DNA of 64,000 nucleotides, taken from the NCBI RefSeq assembly GCF_015158295.1, contig NZ_JACDXV010000004.1:1-64000 (forward strand). The letters run 5' to 3'. The notes under the pieces are model-generated. The model had not been told where the DNA came from and searched no databases. It worked only from the letters and a program-made list of their open reading frames with translations. Of the stretch, positions 43,151 through 53,168 are shown in pieces. Within the stretch, counting starts at the first letter, position 1; each line of letters begins with the position of its first letter. Both the position numbers and the translations under genes were made by a program. The stretch comes from Devosia faecipullorum. GTDB lineage: Bacteria > Pseudomonadota > Alphaproteobacteria > Rhizobiales > Devosiaceae.

Positions 43151-44130
43151 ACATGGAACTCATCTGCCCCGCCGGAACTCCCGCCGCCTACCGCGAAGCT
43201 CTCGAAGCGGGTGCCGACGCCATCTATTGCGGCTTCCGCGATGAAACCAATGCGCGCAATTTCCCCGGCCTCAATTTCTCGCGGGCCGAAATGGTGGAAG
43301 CGGTCGCGCTGGGCAAGAAGCGTGGCGTGCACACCTATGTGGCGCTCAACACCTTCATGCGCGCCGGTTCGGAAGATACCTGGTATCGCGCCGCCGACGA
43401 TGCGGTCGCAGCCGGGGCGCATGCGCTAATCCTCGCCGACATGGCCCTGATGGATTATGTCGCCACCAACTATCCCGAACAGCGCCTGCATGTGTCGGTG
43501 CAGGCCTCAGCGGCCAATGTCGAGGCGATCAATTTTCTGGTCGAGAGTTTCGGCGCGAAACGGCTGGTCCTGCCGCGCGTCCTCACCGTCGCGGAAATCG
43601 CCGCCATCGCCAAGAATGTCGATTGCGAGCTGGAAGTCTTCGCTTTTGGCGGGCTCTGCGTCATGGCCGAGGGCCGGTGCTCGCTCTCGTCCTATATTAC
43701 CGGCCAATCCCCCAATATGCAGGGCGTGTGCTCGCCCGCCAGCCATGTCCGCTATCGCGAGGACGGCACTGAAATGGTCTCGGAACTGGGCGGCTTCACC
43801 ATCAATCGCTTCGGCGCCGATGAGCCCGCCGGCTATCCAACCCTGTGCAAGGGGCGCTTCCACATTGCCGACGCCGAAGGCTATGCCTTCGAGGATCCGG
43901 TGAGCCTGGATGTCATGGATCATCTCGACGCCCTGCGCGATGCCGGCGTCATCGCGCTGAAGATCGAAGGCCGCCAGCGCGGCAAGGCCTATGTGGCGGA
44001 GGTCGTGTCCAGCCTGCGCAGAGCCCTGTCCGCTCCCGCAGCCCAACGCAGCGCCCATCTGGCGCAATTGCGGCGCCTCAGCGAAGGCCAGCGCACCACT
44101 TCGGGCGCCTATGAGAAGAAGTGGCGCTGA
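43147..44130 (+). CDS. ubiU: UbiU, U32-family hydroxylase component
   Basis: This 327-residue U32-family protein carries the iron-sulfur Cys set in GGLCVMAEGRCSLSSY, GVCSPA and PTLCKGRF (about residues 176-236). UbiU and UbiV form a heterodimer that hydroxylates ubiquinone precursors with an oxygen donor other than O2. It sits between ubiT and ubiV, overlapping ubiT by four bases. Confidence 0.93.
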   Translation: MNMELICPAGTPAAYREALEAGADAIYCGFRDETNARNFPGLNFSRAEMVEAVALGKKRGVHTYVALNTFMRAGSEDTWYRAADDAVAAGAHALILADMALMDYVATNYPEQRLHVSVQASAANVEAINFLVESFGAKRLVLPRVLTVAEIAAIAKNVDCELEVFAFGGLCVMAEGRCSLSSYITGQSPNMQGVCSPASHVRYREDGTEMVSELGGFTINRFGADEPAGYPTLCKGRFHIADAEGYAFEDPVSLDVMDHLDALRDAGVIALKIEGRQRGKAYVAEVVSSLRRALSAPAAQRSAHLAQLRRLSEGQRTTSGAYEKKWR

Positions 44131-44132
44131 CG

Positions 44133-45038
44133 ATGGCCGATACAAAGACACTCAAGCTCACCATGGGGCCGGTTCCATATCTGTGGTCCGGCGAAAAATG
44201 GCGAGATTTCTATTACCGCGTCGCTGAGTCGGGGCATGTCGATGCGGTAACGCTGGGTGAAGTGGTCTGTTCCAAGCGGGATCACTTCACCCGGCCCTTT
44301 ATTCCCGACGTGGTGGAGCGGCTGCAACAGAGCGGCAAGAGCGTGGCCCTGGCCTCGCTGGCGCTGGTGACCATGGAGCGCGAACTCGGCGCCACCCGCC
44401 GCTTGGCCTCCGGTCCGGCGCTGGTGGAGGCCAATGACCTCTCGGCGCTGCGCCTGTTGGCCGGACGCCCGCATCTCGTCGGCCCCTTCGTCAATGTCTA
44501 TAACGGCGCGACCGCACGGCTGCTGGCGAAAAAGGGCGCGACGCGCATCTGTCTCGGGCCGGAATTGCCCGCCGCCTCACTGGCCTCGATCATCGCGGGC
44601 GCGCCAGAGCTGGACTATGAAATCATCGCCTTCGGCCGCCTGCCCCTCGCCATTTCGGCGCGCTGCGCCCATGCGCGCGCCAAGGGGCACAGCAAGGATA
44701 ATTGCCAATTCGTCTGCGGCGACGAGCCGGACGGGCTGGATGTGGATACGCTCGACGGCCAGCCCTTCCTCACCATCAATGGCGTCCAGACCATGTCGCG
44801 CCATTGCCAGGTTCTGCTGGGCGACCTGCCCGCCCTCGCCGCTATGGGCATCACCCATCTGCGCCTGTCGCCGCAGGATTGCGACATGGCCGAGGTCGCC
44901 GCCATCTATGCGTCGGTGCGCGATGGCTTGGTGAGCCCCGATGAAGGATTGGCAAAGCTGAAACAGGTCTATGCCGGCGCGCCGTTCTCCAATGGCTTCA
45001 TCCATGGCCAGCCCGGCATGAACTGGGTCGCGGCGTGA
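44133..45038 (+). CDS. ubiV: UbiV, U32-family hydroxylase component
   Basis: This is the partner of UbiU (301 residues from ATG 44133, or 305 from GTG 44121). Cys motifs for a [4Fe-4S] cluster are in EVVCSKR, SARCAHARAKGHSKDNCQFVCGD and the nearby region, and LTMGPVPYLWSGEKWRDFYY is a typical UbiV start. It ends overlapping the DUF454 gene by four bases. Confidence 0.93.
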   Translation: MADTKTLKLTMGPVPYLWSGEKWRDFYYRVAESGHVDAVTLGEVVCSKRDHFTRPFIPDVVERLQQSGKSVALASLALVTMERELGATRRLASGPALVEANDLSALRLLAGRPHLVGPFVNVYNGATARLLAKKGATRICLGPELPAASLASIIAGAPELDYEIIAFGRLPLAISARCAHARAKGHSKDNCQFVCGDEPDGLDVDTLDGQPFLTINGVQTMSRHCQVLLGDLPALAAMGITHLRLSPQDCDMAEVAAIYASVRDGLVSPDEGLAKLKQVYAGAPFSNGFIHGQPGMNWVAA

Positions 45039-45418
45039 GCCGCGCCATCCGGTATATGCTGACCGCCCTGGGTTGCATCATGCTGGGGCTGGGCGCGCTG
45101 GGGGCCGTGCTGCCGCTCCTGCCGACGACGCCGTTCCTGCTCGCCGCCGCGGCCTGTTTTTCCCGCTCGTTTCCCCGGCTCGAAGCCTGGCTGCTCGCGC
45201 ATCCACGTTTCGGCGCGCCCCTGCGCGACTGGAAGCGCAGCGGCGCCATTACCGCGCGCATCAAGGTGCTGGCCGTCTCGGCCATGTTGGCCAGCTATGC
45301 CATGTTCCTTTTGACAACCGAGACCGGCGCAGCACCGCAAATCCTCGTCGCGCTGCTGCTGAGCTGCTGCTCCGCCTTCATCCTGAGCCGGCCCACGCCT
45401 CGGGAGCGGCAAGGCTGA
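45035..45418 (+). CDS. DUF454 (YbaN-like) inner-membrane protein
   Basis: This 127-residue protein has about three to four helices and the YbaN/DUF454 motif GLGALGAVLPLLPTTPFLLAAAACFSRS. The GTG start overlaps the ubiV stop as GTGA. DUF454 genes are often near FNR-controlled and ubiTUV-type genes. The function is not known. Confidence 0.85.
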   Translation: MSRAIRYMLTALGCIMLGLGALGAVLPLLPTTPFLLAAAACFSRSFPRLEAWLLAHPRFGAPLRDWKRSGAITARIKVLAVSAMLASYAMFLLTTETGAAPQILVALLLSCCSAFILSRPTPRERQG

Positions 45419-45424
45419 CCGCGC

Positions 45425-45856
45425 TCAGGCGTGACGTTTCTCCACGCCGAAGGCGGCGGGATCGACCACCAGATCCGCCAGGCTGTGCCGATCCATCTCC
45501 GCCATGAAGGCATTGAGCGCCCCATTCAGGACGCCTTTCAACCGGCAGGAGGGGGTGATGCGGCAGCGACCGTCCTCGGAAAAACACTCGACCACGGCGA
45601 AGTCGGGCTCGGTGCCGCGCACCACTGCGCCCAGCCCGATTTCGGCGGCGGGGCGGCCTAGCGCCAGCCCGCCGGACCGGCCGCGCACGGATTTGAGATA
45701 GCCTTCCCGCGTCAGGTGGTTCGCGACCTTCATCAGATGATTGCGCGAAATGCCATAGGCCGATGCCGTCTCCTCAATGGTGACGAGGCGTTTGTCGTGG
45801 GTGGCCACATAGATCAGTAGTCGCAAAGCATAATCGGTGAATTGGGTGAGGCGCAT
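45425..45856 (-). CDS. nsrR: NsrR-like Rrf2-family nitric-oxide sensor
   Basis: This 143-residue Rrf2 regulator starts MRLTQFTDYALRLLIYVA, as in NsrR, with the wing helix EGYLKSVRGRSGGLALGRP. Three Cys in ECFSEDGRCRITPSC are the iron-sulfur ligands of NsrR. It probably represses NO-detoxification genes until NO destroys the cluster. It converges on the DUF454 gene, seven bases apart. The longer frame from 45910 lacks support. Confidence 0.9.
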   Translation of the reverse strand: MRLTQFTDYALRLLIYVATHDKRLVTIEETASAYGISRNHLMKVANHLTREGYLKSVRGRSGGLALGRPAAEIGLGAVVRGTEPDFAVVECFSEDGRCRITPSCRLKGVLNGALNAFMAEMDRHSLADLVVDPAAFGVEKRHA

Positions 45857-45950
45857 CTCTGACCTGCATTGGGCGATCTGGATAAGATCGGGCGCGGGAG
45901 GCATGAGCACAACCTGTCCTCAATACCTAAATTGTCGCAGGCCGAAGCCC

Positions 45951-47297
45951 TCATCCCCGGTTGAGAATGTCTTCCGCCACGTTCGCGCATTGCACGCGGA
46001 TATCGGGAATGGCTTCGATCTCGAAATAGCGCCCGCGCGTCAGCGGTCCGACGACGCGGACCCGCTCCGAAATGGCCCCATCGGCGGCGATCAGCGCGCA
46101 GGCATCGTCCACGTCGATACCGATATGCATGATGTCGGGTCGCGCCGCACCGGATTGGATGAGGTGGCGGATCACCGGATTGGTGCTGGCGCGCACGTCC
46201 ACCGTTACGCCGCCGCAATCATAGACCCGCGCCACATCGACATGCTTGCGCTGGCTGGTGCCGCGTGGGCGGATCGTCGCGCGCACGGCCTCGCCGGCCC
46301 GCTCGATGGCGACGAATTCGGCGGCAACGAGCGAGACCTGCCCCGCCTCGATAGCCCCGAGCAGCAGCGCGTGCAGGTCGGGCGGCAGGCGGTGGCGATG
46401 GATATTCCACCAGGGCCGCACATGCCGGAGGAATTGGCGCTTCTGCCGCTCCGGCCAGCTTTGCCAGAGGCGCTGGTTATAGGGACGCAGCCCGTCCACC
46501 ACGCTGCGCCAGTCGCCCCCGCCCGCTTCGGCTCTGGCGACTTTGCCGCGAAACCAGCGCACAAGCGTGGTCAGGCTGGCGCCGAAGGGCACATCGGCTT
46601 CGTCTATGGTCAGCGGGGCGACGTCCTTGTGCCCGCGCGGCACGAGACCATTGCGCGACACCACGATTATGGGCCCGGCATGGCTGGCGCTCGACAGCGA
46701 CACCCAGGCATCCACCATGCTGAGGCCGGAGCCGAGGATCATCACCGGCGCATCGGGGTCGAGCGGCGTGTCGCGCTCGGAACCGGCGGTCACGGCAATA
46801 CCCCGGCCCCGCGCCGGCTGCGTCTCGTGGCCCACGGCCAGCACAGCGTGACCGGCCTCGACCCTGGTGCCATTGGCCAGCGCCACACTGACGCCTTGCG
46901 CCGTCTGTTCAAGGGTTTCGACTTCTTCGGACAGCACCAGCAGCCGGCCGGGCATGCGCTCGCCCGCCTCGCGCAAGACGTCTTCCAGATAGGCGCCATA
47001 GAGCCGGCGCGGCACGAAGGTCCAGGACGAGGCATGCCTGCCCGGCTCCCGGCCTTGCAGCCAGCGCCAGAAATGGTCGGGATCGTCGGCGAAGGCGCTC
47101 ATGCCATGAGCGGGCACATTGACCCGGTGCTCGCGGTGGCGGGCCGAATAGGCGACGCCCTGGCCGAACCGGCCATCGCGCTCGATCAAGGTGACCCGCA
47201 GGCCGGGATCGGAACTGCGCAGCAGGTGAGCGGCCAGCAGAACGCCACTGGCGCCACCGCCGATGATCGCGACGGATCTGGGTCCGCTGGATATCAT
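45951..47297 (-). CDS. YdhS-like FAD/NAD(P)-binding protein
   Basis: This 448-residue flavoprotein has VAIIGGGASGVLLAAHLL at the N-terminus, a YSARHREHRVNVPAHGMSAF segment and AVGHETQPARG, all fitting the YdhS/HpnW-like NAD_binding_9 family. It contains a second glycine-rich VMILGSGLSMVD motif. The reaction is unknown. It lies between nsrR and the mrp operon, with no close co-transcribed neighbour, and upstream of it are about 250 bases without a recognised gene. Confidence 0.82.
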   Translation of the reverse strand: MISSGPRSVAIIGGGASGVLLAAHLLRSSDPGLRVTLIERDGRFGQGVAYSARHREHRVNVPAHGMSAFADDPDHFWRWLQGREPGRHASSWTFVPRRLYGAYLEDVLREAGERMPGRLLVLSEEVETLEQTAQGVSVALANGTRVEAGHAVLAVGHETQPARGRGIAVTAGSERDTPLDPDAPVMILGSGLSMVDAWVSLSSASHAGPIIVVSRNGLVPRGHKDVAPLTIDEADVPFGASLTTLVRWFRGKVARAEAGGGDWRSVVDGLRPYNQRLWQSWPERQKRQFLRHVRPWWNIHRHRLPPDLHALLLGAIEAGQVSLVAAEFVAIERAGEAVRATIRPRGTSQRKHVDVARVYDCGGVTVDVRASTNPVIRHLIQSGAARPDIMHIGIDVDDACALIAADGAISERVRVVGPLTRGRYFEIEAIPDIRVQCANVAEDILNRG

Positions 47298-47548
47298 TCT
47301 GCTCTCCTGGCTTTGTCATTCGCATCGAGCCGGCTTCAGGCAGGGAAGAGCGCATGTGGTCCGGCGCAGGCCGCTGCCCATGCGCGACACGCGGCTCTAT
47401 ACGACCAATTGCCGGTCACGCCAAATCACGGACCGTACAGCAGCGTCCCGATTGTCCCTGCGACAAAAACCGCGCCGAAAATCACGGCGAGCGAAAAAAC
47501 CGGCCTTCTCAAGATGTTTCTCTAACCCTATAGGTTTAGAGGAGATTC

Positions 47549-50479
47549 TTGACCGAGGACTGGCCCCTGCCCCAGATATCGACCGACCTTGCCCTGACGA
47601 TGCTTGCCGCACTGCCCTTTGTGGCCTGCGCGCTGGTTCTTGCCCTACCGGGCAGGGGGAACAGGGGGGCGGTCTGGATAGCGGCAATCGTCTCTGGCAC
47701 ACTCGGTCTGTTGTCCATCGGTTTATTTCCGCTGGTTGCCGATGGTGGCGTTATCACCACCCGCATCGAATGGATTCCCGTGCTCGGCCTCGATCTGGTC
47801 CTGCGCATGGACGGCTTTGCCTGGCTGTTCTCGGTTCTGGTCACCGTCATCGGCTTTCTGGTCGTGTTGTATGCGCGCTATTACATGTCGCCCAAAGACC
47901 CGATCGCGCGCTTCTACTCGCTGCTGCTCGCCTTCATGGGCGCCATGCTCGGTCTGGTCATTTCCGGCAACATCATTCAGCTGGCCATCTATTGGGAGTT
48001 GACCAGCCTCGTTTCATTCCTGCTCATCGGCTATTGGTATCACCGCGGCGACGCGCGCGACGGCGCGCGCATGGCCCTGATCATCACCGGCACCGGCGGT
48101 CTGGCACTGTTCGTCGCCATGATGCTGGTGGGCCATATCGTGGGCAGTTACGAGCTTGACGTGGTGCTGGCCTCAGGCTCCATGCTGGTGGACAGCCCGC
48201 TTTATCCGGTCACGCTGATCCTCTTCCTTTTGGCCGCCTTCACCAAGAGCGCGCAATTCCCCTTCCAGTTCTGGCTGCCCAATGCCATGACCGCGCCGAC
48301 CCCGGTTTCGGCCTATCTGCATTCGGCAACCATGGTGAAGGCCGGCGTCTTCCTGCTGGCGCGGTTCTGGCCGGTCATGTCCGACAGCCAGCTCTGGTTC
48401 TGGCTCGTCACCTATACCGGGCTGGCGACGCTCATCTTCGGGGCCTATGCCGCGCTGTTCCAGCGCGACCTCAAGGGCCTTTTGGCCTATTCGACCATTT
48501 CCCATCTGGGGCTCATCACCACGCTGCTGGGCATGGGCACCCCGCTCGCCGCCGTCGCAGCCATCTTCCACATCGCCAATCACGCCACCTTCAAGGCGTC
48601 GCTGTTCATGGCGGTGGGCATCATTGACCATGAGGCCGGCACGCGCGACGTGCGCAAGCTCAGCGGCCTCATCAAATTCATGCCCTTTACCGGGGCCCTT
48701 GCCATCATCGCCAGCGCTGCGATGGCCGGCGTGCCCTTGTTGAACGGCTTCCTCTCCAAGGAAATGTTCTTCACCGAGACGGCCGAATTCAACGCCAACG
48801 TCTTCATCAATCTCTCGCTGCCCATCGGCGCGACAGTGGCAGGCATGTTGAGCGTGGCCTATTCGATCAAGTTCGTGCATGGCGTGTTCTTCGGTCCGCC
48901 GCCCACCGAGCTTGAAAAGGTGCCGCACGAGCCTCCGGCCCTGATGCGCCGGCCCATTGAATTTCTGGTTCTGGTCTGCCTGGCCGTCGGCATCTTTCCC
49001 GCCATCACGGTCGGCCCCTATCTGGCCGCCGCCGTGCATGCCGTGCTCGGGCCGGAAACGCCCTATTACAGCCTCTCGATCTGGCACGGCTTCAACCTGC
49101 CGCTGGTCATGAGCGCCATCGCGCTGGTGGGCGGGGCCATCATCTATGTCCCCTATTATCGGCGCCTCATTAATTTTGACGGCGTGCCGCTGACCCACGG
49201 TTTGCGCGGCCAGCGCATTTTCGAGCGTATTCTGGTGACCGCCACCAATCGCTGGGCGCGCCGCGTGGTAGAGGCTTTCGGCACGCAAAGGCTGCAACCG
49301 CAGATCTTCATCGTCATCCTGATTTCTCTGGCGGCGGGCTTCGGCGCCGGCTGGGCGCGCCTGGGCAATCTGCCGCTGCCCGACAATTTCGACCCTGTGC
49401 TTGGTCTGGTCTGGCTGCTCGGCGGCATCAGCGCCGTTGCCGCCGCCCATCAGGCCAAGTTCCACCGCCTGGCCTCGCTCATCCTCATGGGCGGCGCAGG
49501 TCTGGCGACCTGTCTCACCTTTGCCTGGTTCTCCGCACCGGACCTGGCGCTGACCCAGCTTCTGGCCGAGATCGCCACCACCGTGCTCATCCTGCTCGGT
49601 CTGCGCTGGCTACCCAAGCGGACGCCCATTGCCGACGAGCACACCTGGAAATTCTGGCTCCGCCGCTATCGCGACATCGGGTTGGCCGTTCTGGTCGGGC
49701 TCGGCACGGCTATTGCCAGCTATGCCATCATGACGCGCGGCGCGCCCGAGGGCATTTCCGGCTTCTTCCTTGCCAATGCCTATGCCGAGGGCGGCGGCAC
49801 CAATGTCGTCAACGTCATGCTGGTGGATTTCCGTGGCTTCGACACCATGGGCGAGATCACCGTCCTGGGCGTCGTGGCGCTCACCGTCTTCGGCCTGCTC
49901 CGCCGTTTCCGACCGGCCGCTGACAGCGCCGACCGGCCTGAGCAGCAGCGGGTTCTGGACGATTACGCGCCCGGCGCCGGCCAGCACGTTACCGATGATT
50001 TCCTGCGTATTCCCGCGCTGATCATCAACTGGATGTTCCCCCTCGTGATCGTGGTGGCCGTCTATATGTTCCTGCGCGGCCATGACCGGCCGGGCGGCGG
50101 GTTCATCGCCGGCATCATCATGTCGCTGGCCTTCATCCTGCAATATCTGGCCGGAGGCACCCGCTGGGTCGAGGAACGTCTGCGCATCCTGCCCGTGCTG
50201 TGGATCGGCTGGGGCCTGCTGTTCGCCCTGCTCACCGGGCTGGGAGCCATGCTGCTGGGCGCGCCCTTCCTGACCTCGGCCTTCGACTATGCCGACATTC
50301 CCCTTATCGGCAAGGTACCGATGGCGACGGCTTTGTTGTTCGACCTGGGTGTCTTCGCCCTGGTCGTCGGCGCGGTGGTCCTGATGCTGGTCGCCCTGGC
50401 GCACCAATCCATCCGCCGCCCCAAACCGGCTGGCGCCGCCAGACCCAAGGTGCGGGAGGGGCTCGACAAATGGAACTGA
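47549..50479 (+). CDS. mrpA: Mrp cation/proton antiporter subunit A (fused A+B)
   Basis: This 976-residue giant membrane subunit is homologous to the NuoL subunit of complex I, with an N-terminal proton-conducting domain (MVKAGVFLLARFWPV, LKGLLAYSTISHLGL) and a C-terminal MrpB domain (about residues 820-960). TTG at 47549 is preceded by AGGAG, five bases away. MrpA forms a six-gene complex that swaps Na+ or K+ for H+. It overlaps mrpC by ten bases; the A-B fusion is usual in alphaproteobacteria. Confidence 0.95.
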   Translation: MTEDWPLPQISTDLALTMLAALPFVACALVLALPGRGNRGAVWIAAIVSGTLGLLSIGLFPLVADGGVITTRIEWIPVLGLDLVLRMDGFAWLFSVLVTVIGFLVVLYARYYMSPKDPIARFYSLLLAFMGAMLGLVISGNIIQLAIYWELTSLVSFLLIGYWYHRGDARDGARMALIITGTGGLALFVAMMLVGHIVGSYELDVVLASGSMLVDSPLYPVTLILFLLAAFTKSAQFPFQFWLPNAMTAPTPVSAYLHSATMVKAGVFLLARFWPVMSDSQLWFWLVTYTGLATLIFGAYAALFQRDLKGLLAYSTISHLGLITTLLGMGTPLAAVAAIFHIANHATFKASLFMAVGIIDHEAGTRDVRKLSGLIKFMPFTGALAIIASAAMAGVPLLNGFLSKEMFFTETAEFNANVFINLSLPIGATVAGMLSVAYSIKFVHGVFFGPPPTELEKVPHEPPALMRRPIEFLVLVCLAVGIFPAITVGPYLAAAVHAVLGPETPYYSLSIWHGFNLPLVMSAIALVGGAIIYVPYYRRLINFDGVPLTHGLRGQRIFERILVTATNRWARRVVEAFGTQRLQPQIFIVILISLAAGFGAGWARLGNLPLPDNFDPVLGLVWLLGGISAVAAAHQAKFHRLASLILMGGAGLATCLTFAWFSAPDLALTQLLAEIATTVLILLGLRWLPKRTPIADEHTWKFWLRRYRDIGLAVLVGLGTAIASYAIMTRGAPEGISGFFLANAYAEGGGTNVVNVMLVDFRGFDTMGEITVLGVVALTVFGLLRRFRPAADSADRPEQQRVLDDYAPGAGQHVTDDFLRIPALIINWMFPLVIVVAVYMFLRGHDRPGGGFIAGIIMSLAFILQYLAGGTRWVEERLRILPVLWIGWGLLFALLTGLGAMLLGAPFLTSAFDYADIPLIGKVPMATALLFDLGVFALVVGAVVLMLVALAHQSIRRPKPAGAARPKVREGLDKWN

Positions 50480-50805
50480 CGCTGGCCCTCGCCATTGGCG
50501 TGCTCACCGCTTCGGGCGTCTACCTCGTGCTGCGCCCGCGCACCTTCCAGGTCATTATCGGCCTGTCGCTTTTGTCCTACGCAGTCAATCTGTTCATTCT
50601 GGCCATGGGAAGGCTGCGTATGGACGCGGCGCCGATCCTGTCGGGCACGGGCGCCGATCCCGCCGACTACACCGACCCGGTGCCGCAAGCGCTGGTACTC
50701 ACCGCCATCGTCATCGGTTTCGCCATGACGGCCCTGTTCCTGGTCGTGCTGCTGGTCGCTCGCGGCCTGACCGGCAACGACCATGTCGATGGTAAGGGGA
50801 ACTGA
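50470..50805 (+). CDS. mrpC: Mrp antiporter subunit C
   Basis: This 111-residue NuoK homologue has three helices and the conserved LLSYAVNLFILAMGRL segment. ATG at 50470 overlaps the mrpA end. It is followed directly by mrpD. Confidence 0.94.
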   Translation: MELTLALAIGVLTASGVYLVLRPRTFQVIIGLSLLSYAVNLFILAMGRLRMDAAPILSGTGADPADYTDPVPQALVLTAIVIGFAMTALFLVVLLVARGLTGNDHVDGKGN

Positions 50806-50806
50806 G

Positions 50807-52408
50807 ATGACCGGCATGAATCATCTGGCCATCCTGCCGATCCTCATTCCGATGATGGCGATCATCGCCAATCTGATCATGAGCGACCAGCGCAGCAATT
50901 CGCGCGTGGTCGGGCTCAATATCGGCTTCAGCGCGCTGTTGCTGCTGGTGTCCATCCTGCTGTTCGTGGTGCAGGCGCAGTCCGGCGGCACTGCCGCTGC
51001 CGTCTATCCGCTGGGCGATTGGCCGGTTCCGTTCGGCATCGTGCTGGTGGCCGACCGGCTGGCCGCGATCATGGTGCTGACCACGTCGATCCTGGCGCTT
51101 GCCGCCCTGATCTATGCCTCGGCGCGCTGGCATAGCCGGGGACCGAATTTCTTCCCCATGTTCCATGCCCTGACCATGGGGCTCAATGGCGCCTTCCTCA
51201 CCGGCGATCTGTTCAACCTGTTCGTCTTCTTCGAGCTTCTCCTTGCCGCCTCCTATGGGCTGGCCCTGTTCGGCGGCGGGCGCAACCGCGTGCGCGCGGC
51301 GATGCACTACATCGTCATCAACCTCGTGGCCTCCTCCCTGTTCCTCATTGGCGTGGCGCTGATCTATGGCACAACCGGTACGCTCAACATGGCCGATATT
51401 GCCCGCGCCGTGCCGCTGATCGCGCCGGAGGACCGCGGCCTGTTCGAGGTCGGCGCGGCGGTTCTGGGCATCGCTTTCCTGATCAAGGCGGGCTCGTGGC
51501 CGCTGCATTTCTGGCTGCCCAACACCTATTCCGCCGCCGCTCCGCCAGTTGCGGCGCTGTTCGCAGTCATGACCAAGGTGGGTTTTTATTCCATCCTGCG
51601 GCTGTGGATGCTGGTCTTCGCCAATGAGACCGCCGGGCCCGAATGGACCTTCGGGCAGACAACGCTACTGGTTCTGGGCGTGGCGACGCTGTCCTATGGC
51701 AGTATCGGGGCGCTGTCCTGCAAGGCGCTGGACCGGCTGGCGAGCTATCTCATCCTCGTTTCCGCAGGCACCCTGCTGCTCGCCGTAGGCTACAATTCCC
51801 CCGGCGTCACCGCCGGCGCGCTCTTCTATGTCGTCGTGGCCACCTTGGCCGCCGGAGCGCTGTTCCTGCTCAAGGACATCATCGACCAGATCCTGCCCGC
51901 CGAGGCGCAGGTGCTGGCCGTGTCGCTGGAACTCTATGGCGACGAGGAAGAGATGGTGGATGAGGATCAGGAGGTCAGCCGCACCATTCCGGCAGCGGCG
52001 ACCATCGTGACCCTTTGCTTCGCCATCGCCGCCCTGGTCATGGCCGGCCTGCCACCGCTTTCCGGCTTCCTCGCCAAATTCGCCATGATCTCCTCGGCGC
52101 TGGCCGCCGAGGGCGCACCCAACGCCGCGACATGGTGGATGATCGGCGCGCTGATCATTTCGGGGCTGTTCGTGCTGGTCTCCATGGTGCGTAACGGCAT
52201 CAACATCTTCTGGACTTCGCTGCCCGAAGACGGCGTTCTGCAATTGCGGACGATGGAGATCGGCCCCATCGTCGTGTTGCTCTCGCTCTGTGTGCTGATG
52301 TCGCTGGCGGCGGGGCCGGCGATGGAATTCTTCGCCGAAACCGCCTCTTTCATCCATTCCTCGCCCAGCTATATCGACGTGGTCATGCCGGGGGGGAGCG
52401 CATCATGA
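50807..52408 (+). CDS. mrpD: Mrp antiporter subunit D
   Basis: This 533-residue NuoM/N-like subunit has about fourteen helices and the proton-channel segment LIKAGSWPLHFWLPNTY with its conserved Lys. AAGGGGA precedes ATG 50807, one base after the mrpC stop. The next gene starts within its stop codon. Confidence 0.95.
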   Translation: MTGMNHLAILPILIPMMAIIANLIMSDQRSNSRVVGLNIGFSALLLLVSILLFVVQAQSGGTAAAVYPLGDWPVPFGIVLVADRLAAIMVLTTSILALAALIYASARWHSRGPNFFPMFHALTMGLNGAFLTGDLFNLFVFFELLLAASYGLALFGGGRNRVRAAMHYIVINLVASSLFLIGVALIYGTTGTLNMADIARAVPLIAPEDRGLFEVGAAVLGIAFLIKAGSWPLHFWLPNTYSAAAPPVAALFAVMTKVGFYSILRLWMLVFANETAGPEWTFGQTTLLVLGVATLSYGSIGALSCKALDRLASYLILVSAGTLLLAVGYNSPGVTAGALFYVVVATLAAGALFLLKDIIDQILPAEAQVLAVSLELYGDEEEMVDEDQEVSRTIPAAATIVTLCFAIAALVMAGLPPLSGFLAKFAMISSALAAEGAPNAATWWMIGALIISGLFVLVSMVRNGINIFWTSLPEDGVLQLRTMEIGPIVVLLSLCVLMSLAAGPAMEFFAETASFIHSSPSYIDVVMPGGSAS

Positions 52409-52890
52409 GGCGTTTGTTCCCTCATCCCATCCTGGCCGTTTTCCTGCTGATATTCTGGCTGATCCTGCAACAATCGGCGAGCCTCGGTCATATCCTGCTC
52501 GGTGGGTTCATCGCCATTCTCGCCTCGATGGCCACCAATCTGCTCATTCCCGAGCCGCTGGTCTTCAAGAAGCCACTGAAGATCCTGCAATTTATCGTCG
52601 TGGCCGGCGCGGACATCGTTCGCTCCAATCTGGCCGTCATGCTGATCCTGTTCAGCCCGCGTCCCGAGCCCGACGCGGACTTCGTCGAGATGAAGCTCGA
52701 ACTCACCCACACATTCGGCCTGGCCATTCTGGCCTGCATCATCACCGCAACGCCGGGTAGCGCCTGGCTGGAATATGACCGTGAGCGCAGCACAGTGCTG
52801 ATCCACGTCTTCGATCTGGTCGATGCCGAACAATGGATCGAAACGATCAGGAACCGCTACGAAACCCTGTTGCTGGAGATCTTCCAATGA
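52405..52890 (+). CDS. mrpE: Mrp antiporter subunit E
   Basis: This 161-residue subunit has two N-terminal helices and the conserved LTHTFGLAILACIITATPGS-type segment. It overlaps both mrpD and mrpF by four bases. It is required for assembly of the complex. Confidence 0.93.
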   Translation: MRRLFPHPILAVFLLIFWLILQQSASLGHILLGGFIAILASMATNLLIPEPLVFKKPLKILQFIVVAGADIVRSNLAVMLILFSPRPEPDADFVEMKLELTHTFGLAILACIITATPGSAWLEYDRERSTVLIHVFDLVDAEQWIETIRNRYETLLLEIFQ

Positions 52891-53168
52891 GTGACGAGAT
52901 TCTGCACTGGAGCCTGCTTGCCGCCCAATTGCTGCTGGGCATCGGCATGCTGGCGACGCTCTACCGCATGGTGGTCGGCCCGCGGGCGCAGGATCGCATC
53001 CTGGCGCTGGACGCGCTTTACGTCGTGGCGCTGCTGCTGCTGGTGACGCTGGGCATCCGTACCGCCTCGCAGGTCTATTTCGAACTCGCCCTGCTCATGG
53101 GCATGCTCGGCTTTGTCGGCACTGTGGCGCTGTCCAAATTCCTCATGCGCGGCGAGGTGATCGAATGA
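52887..53168 (+). CDS. mrpF: Mrp antiporter subunit F
   Basis: This 93-residue protein has three helices and the conserved GPRAQDRILALD, a signature of MrpF/PhaF. It overlaps its neighbours by four bases on each side. Confidence 0.93.
   Translation: MSDEILHWSLLAAQLLLGIGMLATLYRMVVGPRAQDRILALDALYVVALLLLVTLGIRTASQVYFELALLMGMLGFVGTVALSKFLMRGEVIE

Noticed and set aside
47298..47548. Gene in the gap before mrpA
   Set aside because: Nothing with start, ribosome-binding site and coding character was found; it holds only the control region of mrpA and of the divergent flavoprotein gene.
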